From Microvirga sp. KLBC 81 (GTDB taxonomy: Bacteria > Pseudomonadota > Alphaproteobacteria > Rhizobiales > Beijerinckiaceae), in assembly GCF_003075415.1 (NCBI RefSeq), contig NZ_QDAH01000002.1:1-64000 (forward strand): DNA of 64,000 bases, read 5' to 3'. The translations under genes and the position numbers were made by a program. The notes under the pieces are model-generated. The model was not told the origin of the DNA, did no database searches, and was given only the letters and a program-made list of their open reading frames with translations. This document shows positions 1 to 8,868 of this stretch, one piece after another (position 1 is the first letter of the stretch; every line of letters begins with the position of its first letter).

Positions 1-19
1 GAGAGCCAAGATGAGTGAA

Positions 20-2122
20 TCACGAAGCCGCCACACCGCATAGCCCCAACGATTCCGTCAGAACTGCCGTTGCTCTAGTCATATTGGCCTTGATCTCCTC
101 CGTGACGCGCTGCACATCGAGACGGTTCGCCATCACCGTGGGCCGGATAATGATCAGCAGCTCTGTGCGCTTGCGCTCGTAGCCGCCCTTGCTGGTGAAC
201 GCCGCGCCCAGGATCGGGATGTCTTTCAGCACCGGCACGCCGTCTTTGCCCGTTTGGTTGGCCGATGAGATCAACCCGCCGAGCACGATCTCCTGGCCGC
301 TCTGCACCGCCACCGAGCTGTTGATCTTGCGCTGCCGGATCGTCGGCGAGTCGATGTTCGAGGTCGAGGTCTGCACCACGTCGCTGACCTCCTGGCTGAT
401 GTCGAGCATCACCATGCCGCTCGAATTCACGCGCGGCGTGACCGAGAGGATAATGCCGGTGTCCTTCAGCTCGATGTCGTTGACCACCGGCGCTTCGGGG
501 TTCGTGACGCTGCGGGCGGAGCGGGTCGCGACCGGCACCTGATCGCCGACTTTGAGATTAGCGGTCTCGTTGTCGAGCACGGTGAGGGCAGGAGACGAGA
601 TCACCTCCACATCCGTCACCTTCTCCAGCGCATCCACCACCACGCGGCCCTGCGGCGCGCTGAACACATAATTGAAGCCCGCCAGCGGCGCGACGCGGCC
701 TTGATCGTCGGTGAGCGCAACGCCGTGCGGGCCGCTCTGGAAATACCAGCGCACGCCATGGCGCAAGGCGTCGTTCAGCCCGACTTCGGCAATGGTGGCT
801 TCGATCAATACCTGCGTCGGCAGCACATCGAGACGGCGGATCGTCGCCTCGATCAGCTTATAAGCCTCAGGTCTCGCCATGACCACGAGCGAGTTGGTGG
901 AAACGTCCGCGCGGATCTGTGCGCCCTGAAGGATGTTGCTCGAGCCTGAAGCCGCCTCGATACTGTTGGGGGCACCCGGCGAGGTGGGCTGAAATCGATC
1001 GAAAGCGCTCGCCGGCTGAATCCCGGCTGTCTGTGATGTCGCAGGGGTGAGCGATGGCGCAGTGACGGCGTTGTCCGGCTTTTCCGGTGTCGAGTTGCCT
1101 GCGCCGAGGAGAATGCCGTTCAGGATTTGCGCGAGATCGGCGGCGCGGCGGTTCTGGATCGGAAACACGCGGACCTGTCGGCTATCGCTGCCGGATTGAT
1201 CGAGCTGCTCGATCCAAGTTTTTGCTCGCGTCAGACTCTCTCTGTTGCGGGTCATGAGCAGGACAGCGTTCATGCGCTGGATCGGCATGGCGCGGAAGCC
1301 TGAACCTCCACCCTGTCCGAACATCTGCATCAGTTCGCCGGACACCGAGATCGCATTGGCGTCTTTAAGCGGCACGAGAGCGAACGACATGCCCTGCATG
1401 TGATCGACGTCGAGCGTCTCGAGCACCTGGGACAGACTGTCGAGATCGGCCGGGCTTCCCGAGAGCACGAGGTAGCGCCCGTCCCCGTTGGCGGTAATGT
1501 CCGTGCCCTGGCTCGAGAAGGGCTGGAGCGCTGCGCGGGCCTGTTCGGGATTGAGATAGCGGACCGGCACGATGCGAATGTTCTCGCCGATCTGTCCTCG
1601 TGCTTGACCTCCTGCAACGCGGCCTGAGACGCGGAAGATCCCGCCCGATTTCGCGAGAGAGGCATTGTTGAGTTGAAGCACGTTGCGCACCAGGCTCAAG
1701 GCCGTGCTGCGCGAGACGGGCTCCGTCGTCCTGACGGTGATGCGTCCGGTCAAACCAGGGTCGACAACGACGCTCTCCTTCAGAATCTCGTCGAAGACCA
1801 CCCGGACGAATTCCTGGGTCTCCACGTTGACGAAATTGAGCGAAACCTTCGCACCGTTATCGGAAACGAGGACAGCCTCTGCCGGTGATTGACGAGGAGA
1901 GACCGTCGTATCGCTTCCCAGATCCGTATAACCGGCAGGCCCTCTTCCTTGTGTATCGACGAGGGATGCGCTCGATCCGTTCTCCAGCCGGTTGGATGTA
2001 ATGAAAGGCGCCCCCGAACCCAGAATGCTGTAGCGGGCCGGTCCTTCGGAAGGCGCGTTCTGGCATCCCGTAACAGCAAACAGGGTCGCTGCAAGCGCGC
2101 AGGCGGAGAGCGCCTTCATCAT
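20..2122 (-). CDS. gspD: Type II secretion system secretin (GspD-like), lipoprotein
   Basis: Outer-membrane secretin that forms the multimeric exit pore of a type II secretion system. The 700-residue product starts with a hydrophobic lipoprotein signal ending VTGC, so Cys20 is the likely lipidated residue. N-terminal ring domains follow (about residues 90-170 for N0, then N1-N3 repeats to about 440). The C-terminal secretin domain carries KVGDQVPV, the conserved VPVLKDIPILGAAF segment and a hydrophobic LLIIIRP end strand. A low-complexity Ser/Pro linker lies around residues 340-390. Other gsp genes are not visible and may lie beyond the left edge. Two ATGs are adjacent at the start and the upstream one is used. 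Family assignment is firm; whether it belongs to T2SS or a Tad-like system rests on length and domain order. Confidence 0.9.
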   Translation of the reverse strand: MMKALSACALAATLFAVTGCQNAPSEGPARYSILGSGAPFITSNRLENGSSASLVDTQGRGPAGYTDLGSDTTVSPRQSPAEAVLVSDNGAKVSLNFVNVETQEFVRVVFDEILKESVVVDPGLTGRITVRTTEPVSRSTALSLVRNVLQLNNASLAKSGGIFRVSGRVAGGQARGQIGENIRIVPVRYLNPEQARAALQPFSSQGTDITANGDGRYLVLSGSPADLDSLSQVLETLDVDHMQGMSFALVPLKDANAISVSGELMQMFGQGGGSGFRAMPIQRMNAVLLMTRNRESLTRAKTWIEQLDQSGSDSRQVRVFPIQNRRAADLAQILNGILLGAGNSTPEKPDNAVTAPSLTPATSQTAGIQPASAFDRFQPTSPGAPNSIEAASGSSNILQGAQIRADVSTNSLVVMARPEAYKLIEATIRRLDVLPTQVLIEATIAEVGLNDALRHGVRWYFQSGPHGVALTDDQGRVAPLAGFNYVFSAPQGRVVVDALEKVTDVEVISSPALTVLDNETANLKVGDQVPVATRSARSVTNPEAPVVNDIELKDTGIILSVTPRVNSSGMVMLDISQEVSDVVQTSTSNIDSPTIRQRKINSSVAVQSGQEIVLGGLISSANQTGKDGVPVLKDIPILGAAFTSKGGYERKRTELLIIIRPTVMANRLDVQRVTEEIKANMTRATAVLTESLGLCGVAAS

Positions 2123-2159
2123 AAATCCTAGGGTAGCAATGTAATCCTGTTTCTACGAC

Positions 2160-2616
2160 TACACCCCACAAGCCGGATCCTCCATCGACAGCTTTCGTTA
2201 AGGTTAAGCGCCTGTCGAGCCGGATGTCGGCTTTGCTCGAAAACAGGCTGAAGAGCGAGATTTCGAAGTTGCCGGTATTTTTGGGAAGAAAGAACGGGAA
2301 TGCCGTCCATCCATTCGGCAATGTGAATGGGCCATCGATCGAGTCCTGGCTTTTTGAAGTATTCGTGGCGAACCCCGTTGCCTTCATCCAAGCGATGACC
2401 CGCTCTGCATCGGATCTCGCTTCCTGACCCTTGGATCTGGCCAAGAGGGAGAGCCAGTTTTCCTCGTCGGTAGGCTCTTGCTTGGTCGTGATGCTCTTGG
2501 CCGATTACACCCGCTCGATCGCGTCCACGGGCCTTGGGACCAGAGTTCTCACGCCAGTTAGGCTGACATACGGTTCCAAGCGCTTGGAGCCCATCAGCGG
2601 TCAGCGTGTATGGCAC
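2160..2616 (-). pseudogene. Decayed hypothetical gene, probably frameshifted
   Basis: Two minus-strand reading frames look like parts of one protein. The first, from about 2616 to 2500, begins with a GTG and reads MPYTLTADGLQALG, which resembles the end of a winged-helix domain. The second, from about 2505 down, contains DEENWLSLL, ERVIAWMKATGF and NGWTAFPFFLPKNTG and has a protein-like composition. The second frame has no stop before it runs some 265 bases into the secretin gene in another frame, which a real gene would not do. I infer a frameshifted, 3'-truncated remnant lying just outside the island's left boundary. No function is recognised. Confidence 0.35.
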
Positions 2617-2670
2617 CGTTGTGCGGCAGGAATATCGTGATTTGAGGAATAGCGCTGTACAACCAAAGGC

Positions 2671-2721
<51 letters not shown>

Positions 2722-2812
2722 TCGTCCATCGATTCCCCTGATTTACCCGCGTTGACCCGAGTCTACCAAAGCCTTATAAAATAAGGCTTTCGAGGGCAAA
2801 ACTGATTGACGG

Positions 2813-2867
2813 TGCTTACCCGAGCTGGCTCGAAATGACCGCCTTCTGCTTACCCGGTGCTTACCCG
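2813..2867 (+). other. Candidate integrase arm-type sites, left cluster
   Basis: Three direct copies of TGCTTACCCG lie at 2813-2822, 2847-2856 and 2858-2867. The last ends on the base before the chosen integrase start codon. The same word recurs inside the right island end. The family's integrases have an N-terminal arm-binding domain, so these are inferred to be arm sites, and their overlap with the int start suggests autoregulation. Confidence 0.6.
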
Positions 2868-4211
2868 ATGCCGAAACTGACCAAGCGGGTCATCGATGCG
2901 ATCCATCCGAAAGCCGGAGCGGACGTGTACGCTTGGGACAACGAGTTGCCGGGTTTCGGGCTTCGCGTGAAGCCGAGCGGAGCCAAATCCTTCCTTGTCC
3001 AATACCGCAACAGGAACGGGCGGAGCCGCCGCCTCACGGTGGGCCGCTATGGCGTGCTGACCCCTGACGAGGCCCGCAACGAGGCGCGGACTATTCTGAA
3101 CAGGGTGGCGAAGGGGGAAGACCCGGCAGAAGCCAGGGCGGCGGATCGCACGGCGGCGACCGTCGCCGAGCTTTGCCGGGAGTATCTCGACAGGGCCGAG
3201 CAGGGGCTCATCCTGACGCGCATGGGCAAAGCGAAGAAGCCATCGACACTGTACACTGACCGGGGACGGGTCGAGCGCCATATCATCCCGCTCATTGGAC
3301 ATCGTACGGTCAAGGATCTAACCACAGCGGATCTGCGGGTCTTCCTGCGTGACGTGATTGCCGGGAAGACGGCAACCGACGTGAAGACCAAGGCTCGTGG
3401 ACGCGCCATCGTGAAAGGCGGGAAGGGCACCGCCACGCGCACCATGGCGCTGCTGAGCACGATCCTCACCTATGCGGTCGAGGAGGGCTGCCGGACCGAT
3501 AACCCGGCGCGCGGCATCGTTCTGCCCTCCTACAACAAGCGCAAGATCCATCTTGATGCCAGCCAGTATGCTGCTCTCGGCAGGGCGCTCGCTGCCGCCG
3601 AGTTGAAGGGAGAGCCTTGGCAGGCGGTCGAGGCCGTGCGGCTGCTCGCCCTGACCGGATGCCGCGCGAGCGAAATCACTGGGCTCAAGCGGGGCGAGTG
3701 CGACTTGCGCGGATCGTGCCTCAGGCTCAGCGACACAAAGACCGGCGCAAGCGTGCGTCCGCTCGGATCGCCCGCGCTGGAGGCCCTTCGCGCTATCCTC
3801 GCCCGCAGCAACAGCATGTATGTGTTCCCGGCCTTGCGGACGGTGGATGCAGAGAACCCGAAGAGCGGGCCAAAGCCTTTTCGGGGTCTGCCGAAGGCGT
3901 GGGATCGGATACGGAACGCCAAGACGCCGGACGGAAGGGAGATCGCTGAGCCGTCGATTGCTTCTCTGACGCCGCACGGGCTGCGCCATGCCTTCGCGTC
4001 CGTCGCCGACGACCTCGGTTTCACCGAGGCAACCATCGGCGCAATGCTGGGGCACTCCGGAGGTGGCACCACGCGAGGCTACATTCACAAGCTGGATACT
4101 GCCCTCATTTCGGCGGCGGATCGCGTCTCGCAGCACATCGCGGTCGCAATGGAAGGCAATCCGGCCGAGAGTGCCCAGGTGGTGGACCTGCATGCGAAGG
4201 CGCGAGCCTGA
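2868..4211 (+). CDS. int: P4-type tyrosine recombinase (island integrase)
   Basis: Site-specific integrase that would insert and excise the island at tRNA-Ala. The 447-residue protein has an N-terminal arm-binding domain (DUF4102 type, residues 1-90, with [19 protein letters not shown]), a core-binding domain (about 95-215), and a catalytic domain. Catalytic residues are visible as Arg266 (TGCRASEI), His370 and Arg373 (HGLRH), His396 (LGHSG) and Tyr405 (TRGYIHK), so the enzyme appears intact. A longer reading from 2835 exists, but [12 protein letters not shown] is the usual start of this family and the upstream codons run through the TGCTTACCCG repeats. Its stop overlaps the next start codon (TGATG), so the two genes are probably co-translated. 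Confidence 0.95.
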   Translation: MPKLTKRVIDAIHPKAGADVYAWDNELPGFGLRVKPSGAKSFLVQYRNRNGRSRRLTVGRYGVLTPDEARNEARTILNRVAKGEDPAEARAADRTAATVAELCREYLDRAEQGLILTRMGKAKKPSTLYTDRGRVERHIIPLIGHRTVKDLTTADLRVFLRDVIAGKTATDVKTKARGRAIVKGGKGTATRTMALLSTILTYAVEEGCRTDNPARGIVLPSYNKRKIHLDASQYAALGRALAAAELKGEPWQAVEAVRLLALTGCRASEITGLKRGECDLRGSCLRLSDTKTGASVRPLGSPALEALRAILARSNSMYVFPALRTVDAENPKSGPKPFRGLPKAWDRIRNAKTPDGREIAEPSIASLTPHGLRHAFASVADDLGFTEATIGAMLGHSGGGTTRGYIHKLDTALISAADRVSQHIAVAMEGNPAESAQVVDLHAKARA

Positions 4212-4981
4212 TGCCCGGCATCTCGCCCCTCCACGCCAGATCTCGTCGCAGGATGGCTGCATATCGGTTTGCCAACGCAATGAAAGCGGCCAACGTCGAC
4301 CATATCCTGAAGGCCGTGGGACGAATGCATATCCCGCGAACGATCAATAGGCGGCGCTTACGGGAAGACATTGAATGGGCCGGATCTCTATGGGACACCC
4401 TCAATGAGTTGGACAGCAGGGGGCTCTGGAGTGGACGTGTACATCGTCTGAAAGACATAGAGATGGCTGCTCGTAGACTGAGATCCCTGCTGTCAAACGA
4501 TACAGCGTGGTTGCAGCAAGTCATTGGCCAGCAATTCCCCCTCGGAGAAGGTGCCATGCGGGGGAAGCGGAGAGATCCGGCACCCTCGCTTAGAGGGCTG
4601 GTTGTCGGCCTGGCTCGGCTGGCCCGAATTACTAACCGGGCACGCGGACAGACGAAGCCAGAGGCCCCGCTACGGCAGGACAAAAGTGCGGCGGAGTGGC
4701 TAATCGGCACACACCTGCCGGAAATCTTCGAGCAACATTTTCAACAGCAGGCAAGAATTGCGCGGCCCCGCTCTCACCACGGCGAGAAGGAAATAACCGG
4801 CAAAGCGAATAGCCCTTACATTCGTTTTGCGGAAGCCGTTCTGAATGAACTCGGCATCAAGTCGACCCACGGTGGCCCTTACAGCCGAGAGACAATCCTC
4901 AAGGTGTTCCAGCAGACGCGATCCGGCGCAAAGCCCAGAAGAAAGCCCTCTTCCGAAGAAGGCGCTGCATGCCTCCCCTGA
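4211..4981 (+). CDS. Hypothetical island protein coupled to integrase
   Basis: A 256-residue protein whose ATG shares one base with the integrase stop codon. It is basic, rich in Arg, and predicted mainly helical, with no membrane segment or signal peptide. The C-terminal third contains NSPYIRFAEAVLNELGI and YSRETILKVFQQTRSG, a pattern common in uncharacterised proteins that sit next to integrases in alphaproteobacterial islands. Translational coupling suggests a role in island mobility or its control, but this is inference from position. The same frame stays open for another 81 codons after the stop (see the next small reading frame). Confidence 0.75.
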   Translation: MPGISPLHARSRRRMAAYRFANAMKAANVDHILKAVGRMHIPRTINRRRLREDIEWAGSLWDTLNELDSRGLWSGRVHRLKDIEMAARRLRSLLSNDTAWLQQVIGQQFPLGEGAMRGKRRDPAPSLRGLVVGLARLARITNRARGQTKPEAPLRQDKSAAEWLIGTHLPEIFEQHFQQQARIARPRSHHGEKEITGKANSPYIRFAEAVLNELGIKSTHGGPYSRETILKVFQQTRSGAKPRRKPSSEEGAACLP

Positions 4982-5023
4982 GCCTCAGCTAGAACCGCAG
5001 GCAATAGGTTTTCAGCAGGAACG

Positions 5024-5227
5024 CTGGTCTATAACGGCAAAGCATTCGGCGTAGCCTACGAAGCTATAGCTGATGGCCGTTCAGAATGGACCGTCCAGCT
5101 TATTCAAGTGCCGAACCAGGCCATCGCCACCATCGCCAGACTATCCTGGAGTAGCGAGGAAAGCCTGCGCGAGATGCTGAACGGCGTCGGCTGTGAAATC
5201 CATCCGGCAGGACTGAACGAGCAATAG
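5024..5227 (+). CDS. Small reading frame without a standard start
   Basis: An open frame encoding LVYNGKAFGVAYEAIADG, then EWTVQLIQVPNQAIATIARL and ending HPAGLNEQ looks protein-like. There is no ATG, GTG or TTG at its front. The best candidate is a CTG at 5024 preceded by AGGAA. It is in the same frame as the preceding gene, starting 14 codons after that gene's stop at 4979-4981, so stop-codon readthrough or a recent nonsense mutation is equally possible. Function unknown. Confidence 0.4.
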   Translation: MVYNGKAFGVAYEAIADGRSEWTVQLIQVPNQAIATIARLSWSSEESLREMLNGVGCEIHPAGLNEQ

Positions 5228-5228
5228 G

Positions 5229-5271
5229 ACATTGGGCAAACCGAGCGCGCATTTTCCGACTTGCCCAATGT
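5229..5271. terminator. Inverted repeat, terminator-like or operator
   Basis: An 11-bp perfect inverted repeat (ACATTGGGCAA at 5229-5239 and its complement at 5261-5271, 21-base loop) follows directly after the small reading frame and precedes the AlpA-like gene. It lacks a real T-tract, so it could equally be an operator. Confidence 0.4.
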
Positions 5272-5347
5272 TATTTGCCGCGACCCAAGATGTTCATGAT
5301 GCCGAACATCACCCGAGCATACCGCTCTGAGATGATGTGAGGTTGAC

Positions 5348-5683
5348 ATGTCTATCGAACACAGTCTCTCGAAGCAGAAGCACCGTTTCCGGCGCTATGC
5401 GGCGAGCGACTACCTGAAGGAAGCGTGGGGACTGTCTTACGGTCCTCGCACACTCGCCAAATTGGCCTGCGTCGGCGGCGGACCGCCGATGGAATATGCA
5501 GGGCGCTTTCCCCTCTATCCGCAGGACGGTCTCGATGAGTGGGCCGCCGCGAAGATCGGCCCGCGTGTCAACAGCACGTCCGAGCGCCAGCAATTCGCCG
5601 CCCGCCGCATGCATGAGCGGCGGCAAGACGACCGCGACCGTGAGGCTGTCGCTCCGCGCATTTCGCGGGACGGGGGCGAGTGA
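5348..5683 (+). CDS. AlpA/excisionase-type DNA-binding protein
   Basis: A 111-residue protein with a short winged helix-turn-helix of the HTH_17/AlpA kind at residues 17-70 (YAASDYLKEAWGLSYGPRTLAKL, followed by a GGGPP turn and DGLDEWAAAKIG). Such proteins act as excisionases or activators of int in P4-like islands. The C-terminal 40 residues are very Arg-rich and probably bind nucleic acid non-specifically. The stop codon overlaps the next start (ATGA at 5681-5685), placing it first in a run of four overlapping or adjacent genes ending near 8366. Domain call is good; the excisionase role is inferred. Confidence 0.8.
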   Translation: MSIEHSLSKQKHRFRRYAASDYLKEAWGLSYGPRTLAKLACVGGGPPMEYAGRFPLYPQDGLDEWAAAKIGPRVNSTSERQQFAARRMHERRQDDRDREAVAPRISRDGGE

Positions 5684-6255
5684 TGAACGTCTTCTCCCCC
5701 GATCCAATCATCGGCACGTTCAACGCCTGCCGCACCCTGACGCCGCGTGAGGTCGAGGACCTGGAGCGTCTCGGTATTCCGCCCGATGCGCTCGCCGGTC
5801 CCTTTCCGGTCGCCACAAGCGACGTGTACTTCGACGGGGATCGTTTCGAGTTCGTGCACCATCATCATCGTTATGACGAGAAAGGCGTCCACGCCTTCCT
5901 GTTTCTCATCACCAATCGATGGGACGAGGCGGTCGACATCGTGGCTTGGTCGCCCGCCAGCGGCCAGCTCGCCTCGTGGCTCGGGAGGGCCTGGGCGCTC
6001 GGCGAGGAGACGATCTACGATCCGCGCCTGGATGAGCACGGTGCCTTGCAGGTGCATCGCTCGCCGGTCGGGTGGTTGAAGGCGCGCCGCCGGGGCATCT
6101 GCGTGGTCCGCCCGGCAGCGGCGGCGCACTACCTCGACGACGCCGGTCCGCTCAGCGTTGAAGACGAAGCGCATGGTGAAGAGCTGGATCAGATCCTGAC
6201 TCGCCCGAAGCCGCGCATCCTCATCCCGTCCTCATCCTTTAAAAAGGTCGCCTGA
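5683..6255 (+). CDS. Hypothetical island protein
   Basis: A 190-residue protein starting at an ATG that overlaps the previous stop. A GTG one codon upstream is also possible. It has no recognised domain. A His-rich turn (FVHHHHRYDEKG) lies near residue 60, and the middle reads DIVAWSPASGQLASWLGRAWALGEE. It sits between the AlpA-like and DUF3987 genes, with one base separating it from the latter. In alphaproteobacterial islands similar proteins accompany DUF3987 genes, so a replication-accessory role is possible but unproven. Confidence 0.8.
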   Translation: MNVFSPDPIIGTFNACRTLTPREVEDLERLGIPPDALAGPFPVATSDVYFDGDRFEFVHHHHRYDEKGVHAFLFLITNRWDEAVDIVAWSPASGQLASWLGRAWALGEETIYDPRLDEHGALQVHRSPVGWLKARRRGICVVRPAAAAHYLDDAGPLSVEDEAHGEELDQILTRPKPRILIPSSSFKKVA

Positions 6256-6256
6256 A

Positions 6257-7783
6257 ATGGACCAGTATACCGACTATGTCGACTTGAATATCCTTCGCGC
6301 CCGCAAGCGGGAGAACGCGAATGGCGCGCTCGGAGCCGGGCGGGCATCGGCTCCGAGCGATGGTCCGATCCCGCTGTTCCCGCTGCTGCCTCCCGCCGAG
6401 CGCTACCCGATCGAGGCTCTCGGCCCGGTCCTTGCGCCCGCAGCCAGAGCCATTGCCCGCAAGGTGCAAGTGCCGGAGGCAATCGCCGGGCAGGCGGTGC
6501 TCGCGGCGGCCGCTCTGGCCGCCCAAGCGCACGCCGATGTGCTGTTGCCGTATGGGCAGACGCGGCCGCTGTCGCTCTTCCTGGTGACCATCGCTGCTTC
6601 CGGCGATCGAAAATCCACGGCCGACAACGAAGCCCTCTGGCCGATCCGCAGGCGCGAGAAGACACTGAAGGAAGAGCACGAGAGCGCCAATCAAGCCTGG
6701 TCGATCGCCTTCGCAGCCTACAGCGCGCAGAAGCGGAAGATCGAGAACGCGAAGAACATGGACTTCGAGGCGCGGAAGGCGGCTTTGACGGCTCTCGGCC
6801 CCGAGCCCGAGATGCCTCTATATCCGTTCCTGACAGTGCCAGAGCCGACGATCGAAGGCCTGGTCAAGGCGTGGGCGGCAGCGCCAGCGGCACTCGGCAT
6901 CTTCACTGCCGAAGGTGGGCAGTTCATCGGAGGGCATGGCATGTCTCAGGACAACCGGCTCCGGACAGCCGCTGCTTATTCCGAAATCTGGGACGGCCAT
7001 CCGATCAAGCGCATTCGCTCGCTCGACGGTGTCAGCATTCTCGTCGGCCGCCGCCTCTCGATGCACCTAATGGTGCAGCATGAGGCCGCTGCGCAGTTCC
7101 TGTCCGATCCGCTCCTGCGGGATCAGGGGCTCCTGTCGCGCGTGCTGGTCGCCGCACCCGAGAGTATCGCGGGCACGCGGTTGTACCGCGACCCGTTGCC
7201 GGAGGACGATGCCGCGATCCGTGCCTATGCCGCTCGCATCTTGTCGATCCTTGAGGCTCCGTGGCCGCTTGCCGAGGGGTGCAGCAACGAGCTTGCACCT
7301 CGAGTGCTACGGATGACCGAAGAGGCCGCTGCCGCCTGGCGCTCTTTCCATGACCATATTGAAAGCCAGTGCGGGCCGGGCCGCGACCTGCGGCCGATCC
7401 AGGACTTTGCCGCGAAGTCTGCTGAGCACGCGGCCCGGATCGCAGGCGTGCTGACGATTGTCGCGGATCGTCAGGCCACCGAGATCGGCACGCCTGCGAT
7501 GCACGCCGCCCTGACGCTCGCCGATTGGTATGTGGCCGAGGCATTGCGGCTTCAGCGGGCCGCCCGCACCGATCCACGGCTCAAGGTCGCGCAACAGCTG
7601 CTCGATTGGCTACGCGAGCGCGGCGAAGACGTCATCGACTTTCGTGAGATCCTCCGGTGTGGCCCAGCGCCGGTCCGCACGAAGAATAAGGCCGAAGAAG
7701 CTCTTGCGATCCTGAAGGACCATGGCTGGGTGGTGGATATCTCGCCTCGCCCCCGCAGGTTGCACCTCATGAGGGAGGCGTGA
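6257..7783 (+). CDS. DUF3987 (YfjI-type) helicase/primase-like protein
   Basis: A 508-residue member of the DUF3987 family found in phages, plasmids and integrated islands, where it is thought to act in element replication. The family core spans about residues 40-440. It includes a P-loop-like ASGDRKSTADN near residue 115, a long helical insertion rich in Glu and Lys, a tolerance of TAEGGQFIGGHGM and the RVLVAAPESIAGTRLYRD segment. The C-terminus (from about 430) looks like a small winged helix. The stop codon overlaps a GTG of the next gene. Together with int and the AlpA-like gene this makes the classic P4-like integration-replication arm. Confidence 0.85.
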   Translation: MDQYTDYVDLNILRARKRENANGALGAGRASAPSDGPIPLFPLLPPAERYPIEALGPVLAPAARAIARKVQVPEAIAGQAVLAAAALAAQAHADVLLPYGQTRPLSLFLVTIAASGDRKSTADNEALWPIRRREKTLKEEHESANQAWSIAFAAYSAQKRKIENAKNMDFEARKAALTALGPEPEMPLYPFLTVPEPTIEGLVKAWAAAPAALGIFTAEGGQFIGGHGMSQDNRLRTAAAYSEIWDGHPIKRIRSLDGVSILVGRRLSMHLMVQHEAAAQFLSDPLLRDQGLLSRVLVAAPESIAGTRLYRDPLPEDDAAIRAYAARILSILEAPWPLAEGCSNELAPRVLRMTEEAAAAWRSFHDHIESQCGPGRDLRPIQDFAAKSAEHAARIAGVLTIVADRQATEIGTPAMHAALTLADWYVAEALRLQRAARTDPRLKVAQQLLDWLRERGEDVIDFREILRCGPAPVRTKNKAEEALAILKDHGWVVDISPRPRRLHLMREA

Positions 7784-7788
7784 TCCTC

Positions 7789-8283
7789 ATGGCCTACCGC
7801 CGTTTCAAAATCGCGGAATCCCGATCCACCCTTGCGACACTTGCGACACTTGCGACGGTTGACCCTGCTACCCCCCAAAGTGTCGCAACCGTCGCAAGTG
7901 TCGCAGACCCTCAACCCAAATCCGCATTTTGCGAAGCAGAGTGGGAGTTGAAACTGGAGGAACGCGCGGCGATGGCTGAGATCGAGGGCGGCGTCCCGCC
8001 TGTCTTCGCGCTCGCCTTTGCGGCCTTTCAGATGGGCTGCCCGGCAGGCCGCGCGATCGAGGAGTGGCATCTGGCGATTGATGATGCCGGGCGGTTTTTC
8101 GACAGCTTCGGGCGCGAAGCCGCCGCGCTTGGCTGGTATTCCGCCGACCTGTTCGCCGCAGACGGGTTGGCGTGGGCCTTGAAGGGGGCAGCGGTTGTCT
8201 CCCTCACGGAGACGGCTGCAATTCTCTCGGATGGGCGGGTCTTCAGACGCCAAGCCGGAGCAGCAGAGGCAAGGAAAAGATGA
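7789..8283 (+). CDS. Hypothetical protein carrying an iteron-like repeat
   Basis: A 164-residue protein. The ATG at 7789 is preceded by GGGAGG; a GTG at 7780 overlapping the DUF3987 stop is the alternative start. Residues 12-45 are encoded by the repeat array at 7832-7905 and read as repeated ATLATLATV and SVATVASVA. The remainder contains FALAFAAFQMGCPAGRAIEEWHLAIDDAGRFFDSFG, a compact helical domain of unknown function. Its place after a replication-type gene, and the repeat inside it, suggest the DNA itself may matter as much as the protein. Confidence 0.7.
   Translation: MAYRRFKIAESRSTLATLATLATVDPATPQSVATVASVADPQPKSAFCEAEWELKLEERAAMAEIEGGVPPVFALAFAAFQMGCPAGRAIEEWHLAIDDAGRFFDSFGREAAALGWYSADLFAADGLAWALKGAAVVSLTETAAILSDGRVFRRQAGAAEARKR
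7832..7905. repeat. Tandem and inverted TTGCGACAC repeats inside a gene
   Basis: Tandem 9-mers TTGCGACAC at 7832-7840 and 7841-7849 are followed by TTGCGACGG. The 20 bases at 7842-7861 have a perfect inverted copy at 7886-7905, and a further half-copy lies at 7880-7888. The pattern resembles iterons or a replication-protein binding site, placed just downstream of the DUF3987 gene. Confidence 0.7.
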
Positions 8284-8366
8284 GCATGGGCATGACAGGA
8301 ACACGCCAGCAGCGCCGTGCAGCGTATGCTCAGGTGCGGCTGCCCTGCGCTGATCAATCCGTCTGA
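8280..8366 (+). CDS. Very small coupled reading frame
   Basis: A 28-codon frame beginning MSMGMTGTRQQRRAAYAQ whose ATG overlaps the preceding stop (ATGA). It may be the start of a longer gene lost in rearrangement, since it ends abruptly and the following 500 bases are non-coding. Kept because the overlap continues the pattern of the operon. Confidence 0.3.
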   Translation: MSMGMTGTRQQRRAAYAQVRLPCADQSV

Positions 8367-8868
8367 CCTGCCGCCGAAACGCACATGCCTTCCAAAGCGC
8401 CTGCCGAGTCCACTGGCAGGCTTTTAGCGCCTGCTGGGACGGGGTTGTAGCCTTCAGCAGTTAATCGCGCTTGGAGAGTCTCCTGAGGGGTCTGATTAAT
8501 CGGAAGCTCAGCGGGACCGACTGGCGGGCTGCGCGTAGCGGTTAGGATATCGAGCACCTGGGCGCTGACGGAGCAGCCTTCGGCTTGGCCGAATGAAATC
8601 GGTGGAACATCAGGCGCTGTCGATGAATTAACCTGCGTTAATAAAACCAAGGACAGGTCGCTCAGCGCGGCCGAACTTGGGGGCGAGTGCCCTTCAAGAC
8701 CAGTAGCGAGTGGACGCGCAACGAAGCGGTCGGTGCCTAGGAATGCTTTGTTGCCTCGTCCGCCCAAGCGGCGTGTGTAGCGCGTTTTGGTACTAGCGAC
8801 ATTCCAGTGTCACAGCAGGTCCAAGCTGCAGTGCTTGAGATCCTCTCTTCGATAGCTTGCGAGGGACA
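8367..8868. other. 502-bp stretch without a clear gene
   Basis: No convincing gene. A minus-strand frame (8354-8767, 137 codons, TTG start) stays open, but its composition is unconvincing. AGCGCCTGC occurs twice near 8396 and 8427 and flanks a CCTGCC...GGCAGG inverted repeat. The right end must hold the promoter of the HHE-phasin gene. Confidence 0.5.

Noticed and set aside
7842-7905. CRISPR array
   Set aside because: The repeats are 9-mers in tandem and inverted order without spacer-sized gaps, so they look like iterons, not CRISPR.
8354-8767. A 137-codon minus-strand frame in the gap before the HHE-phasin gene
   Set aside because: TTG start without a ribosome binding site and an unconvincing Ser/Pro-rich composition; kept only as a note in the gap entry.
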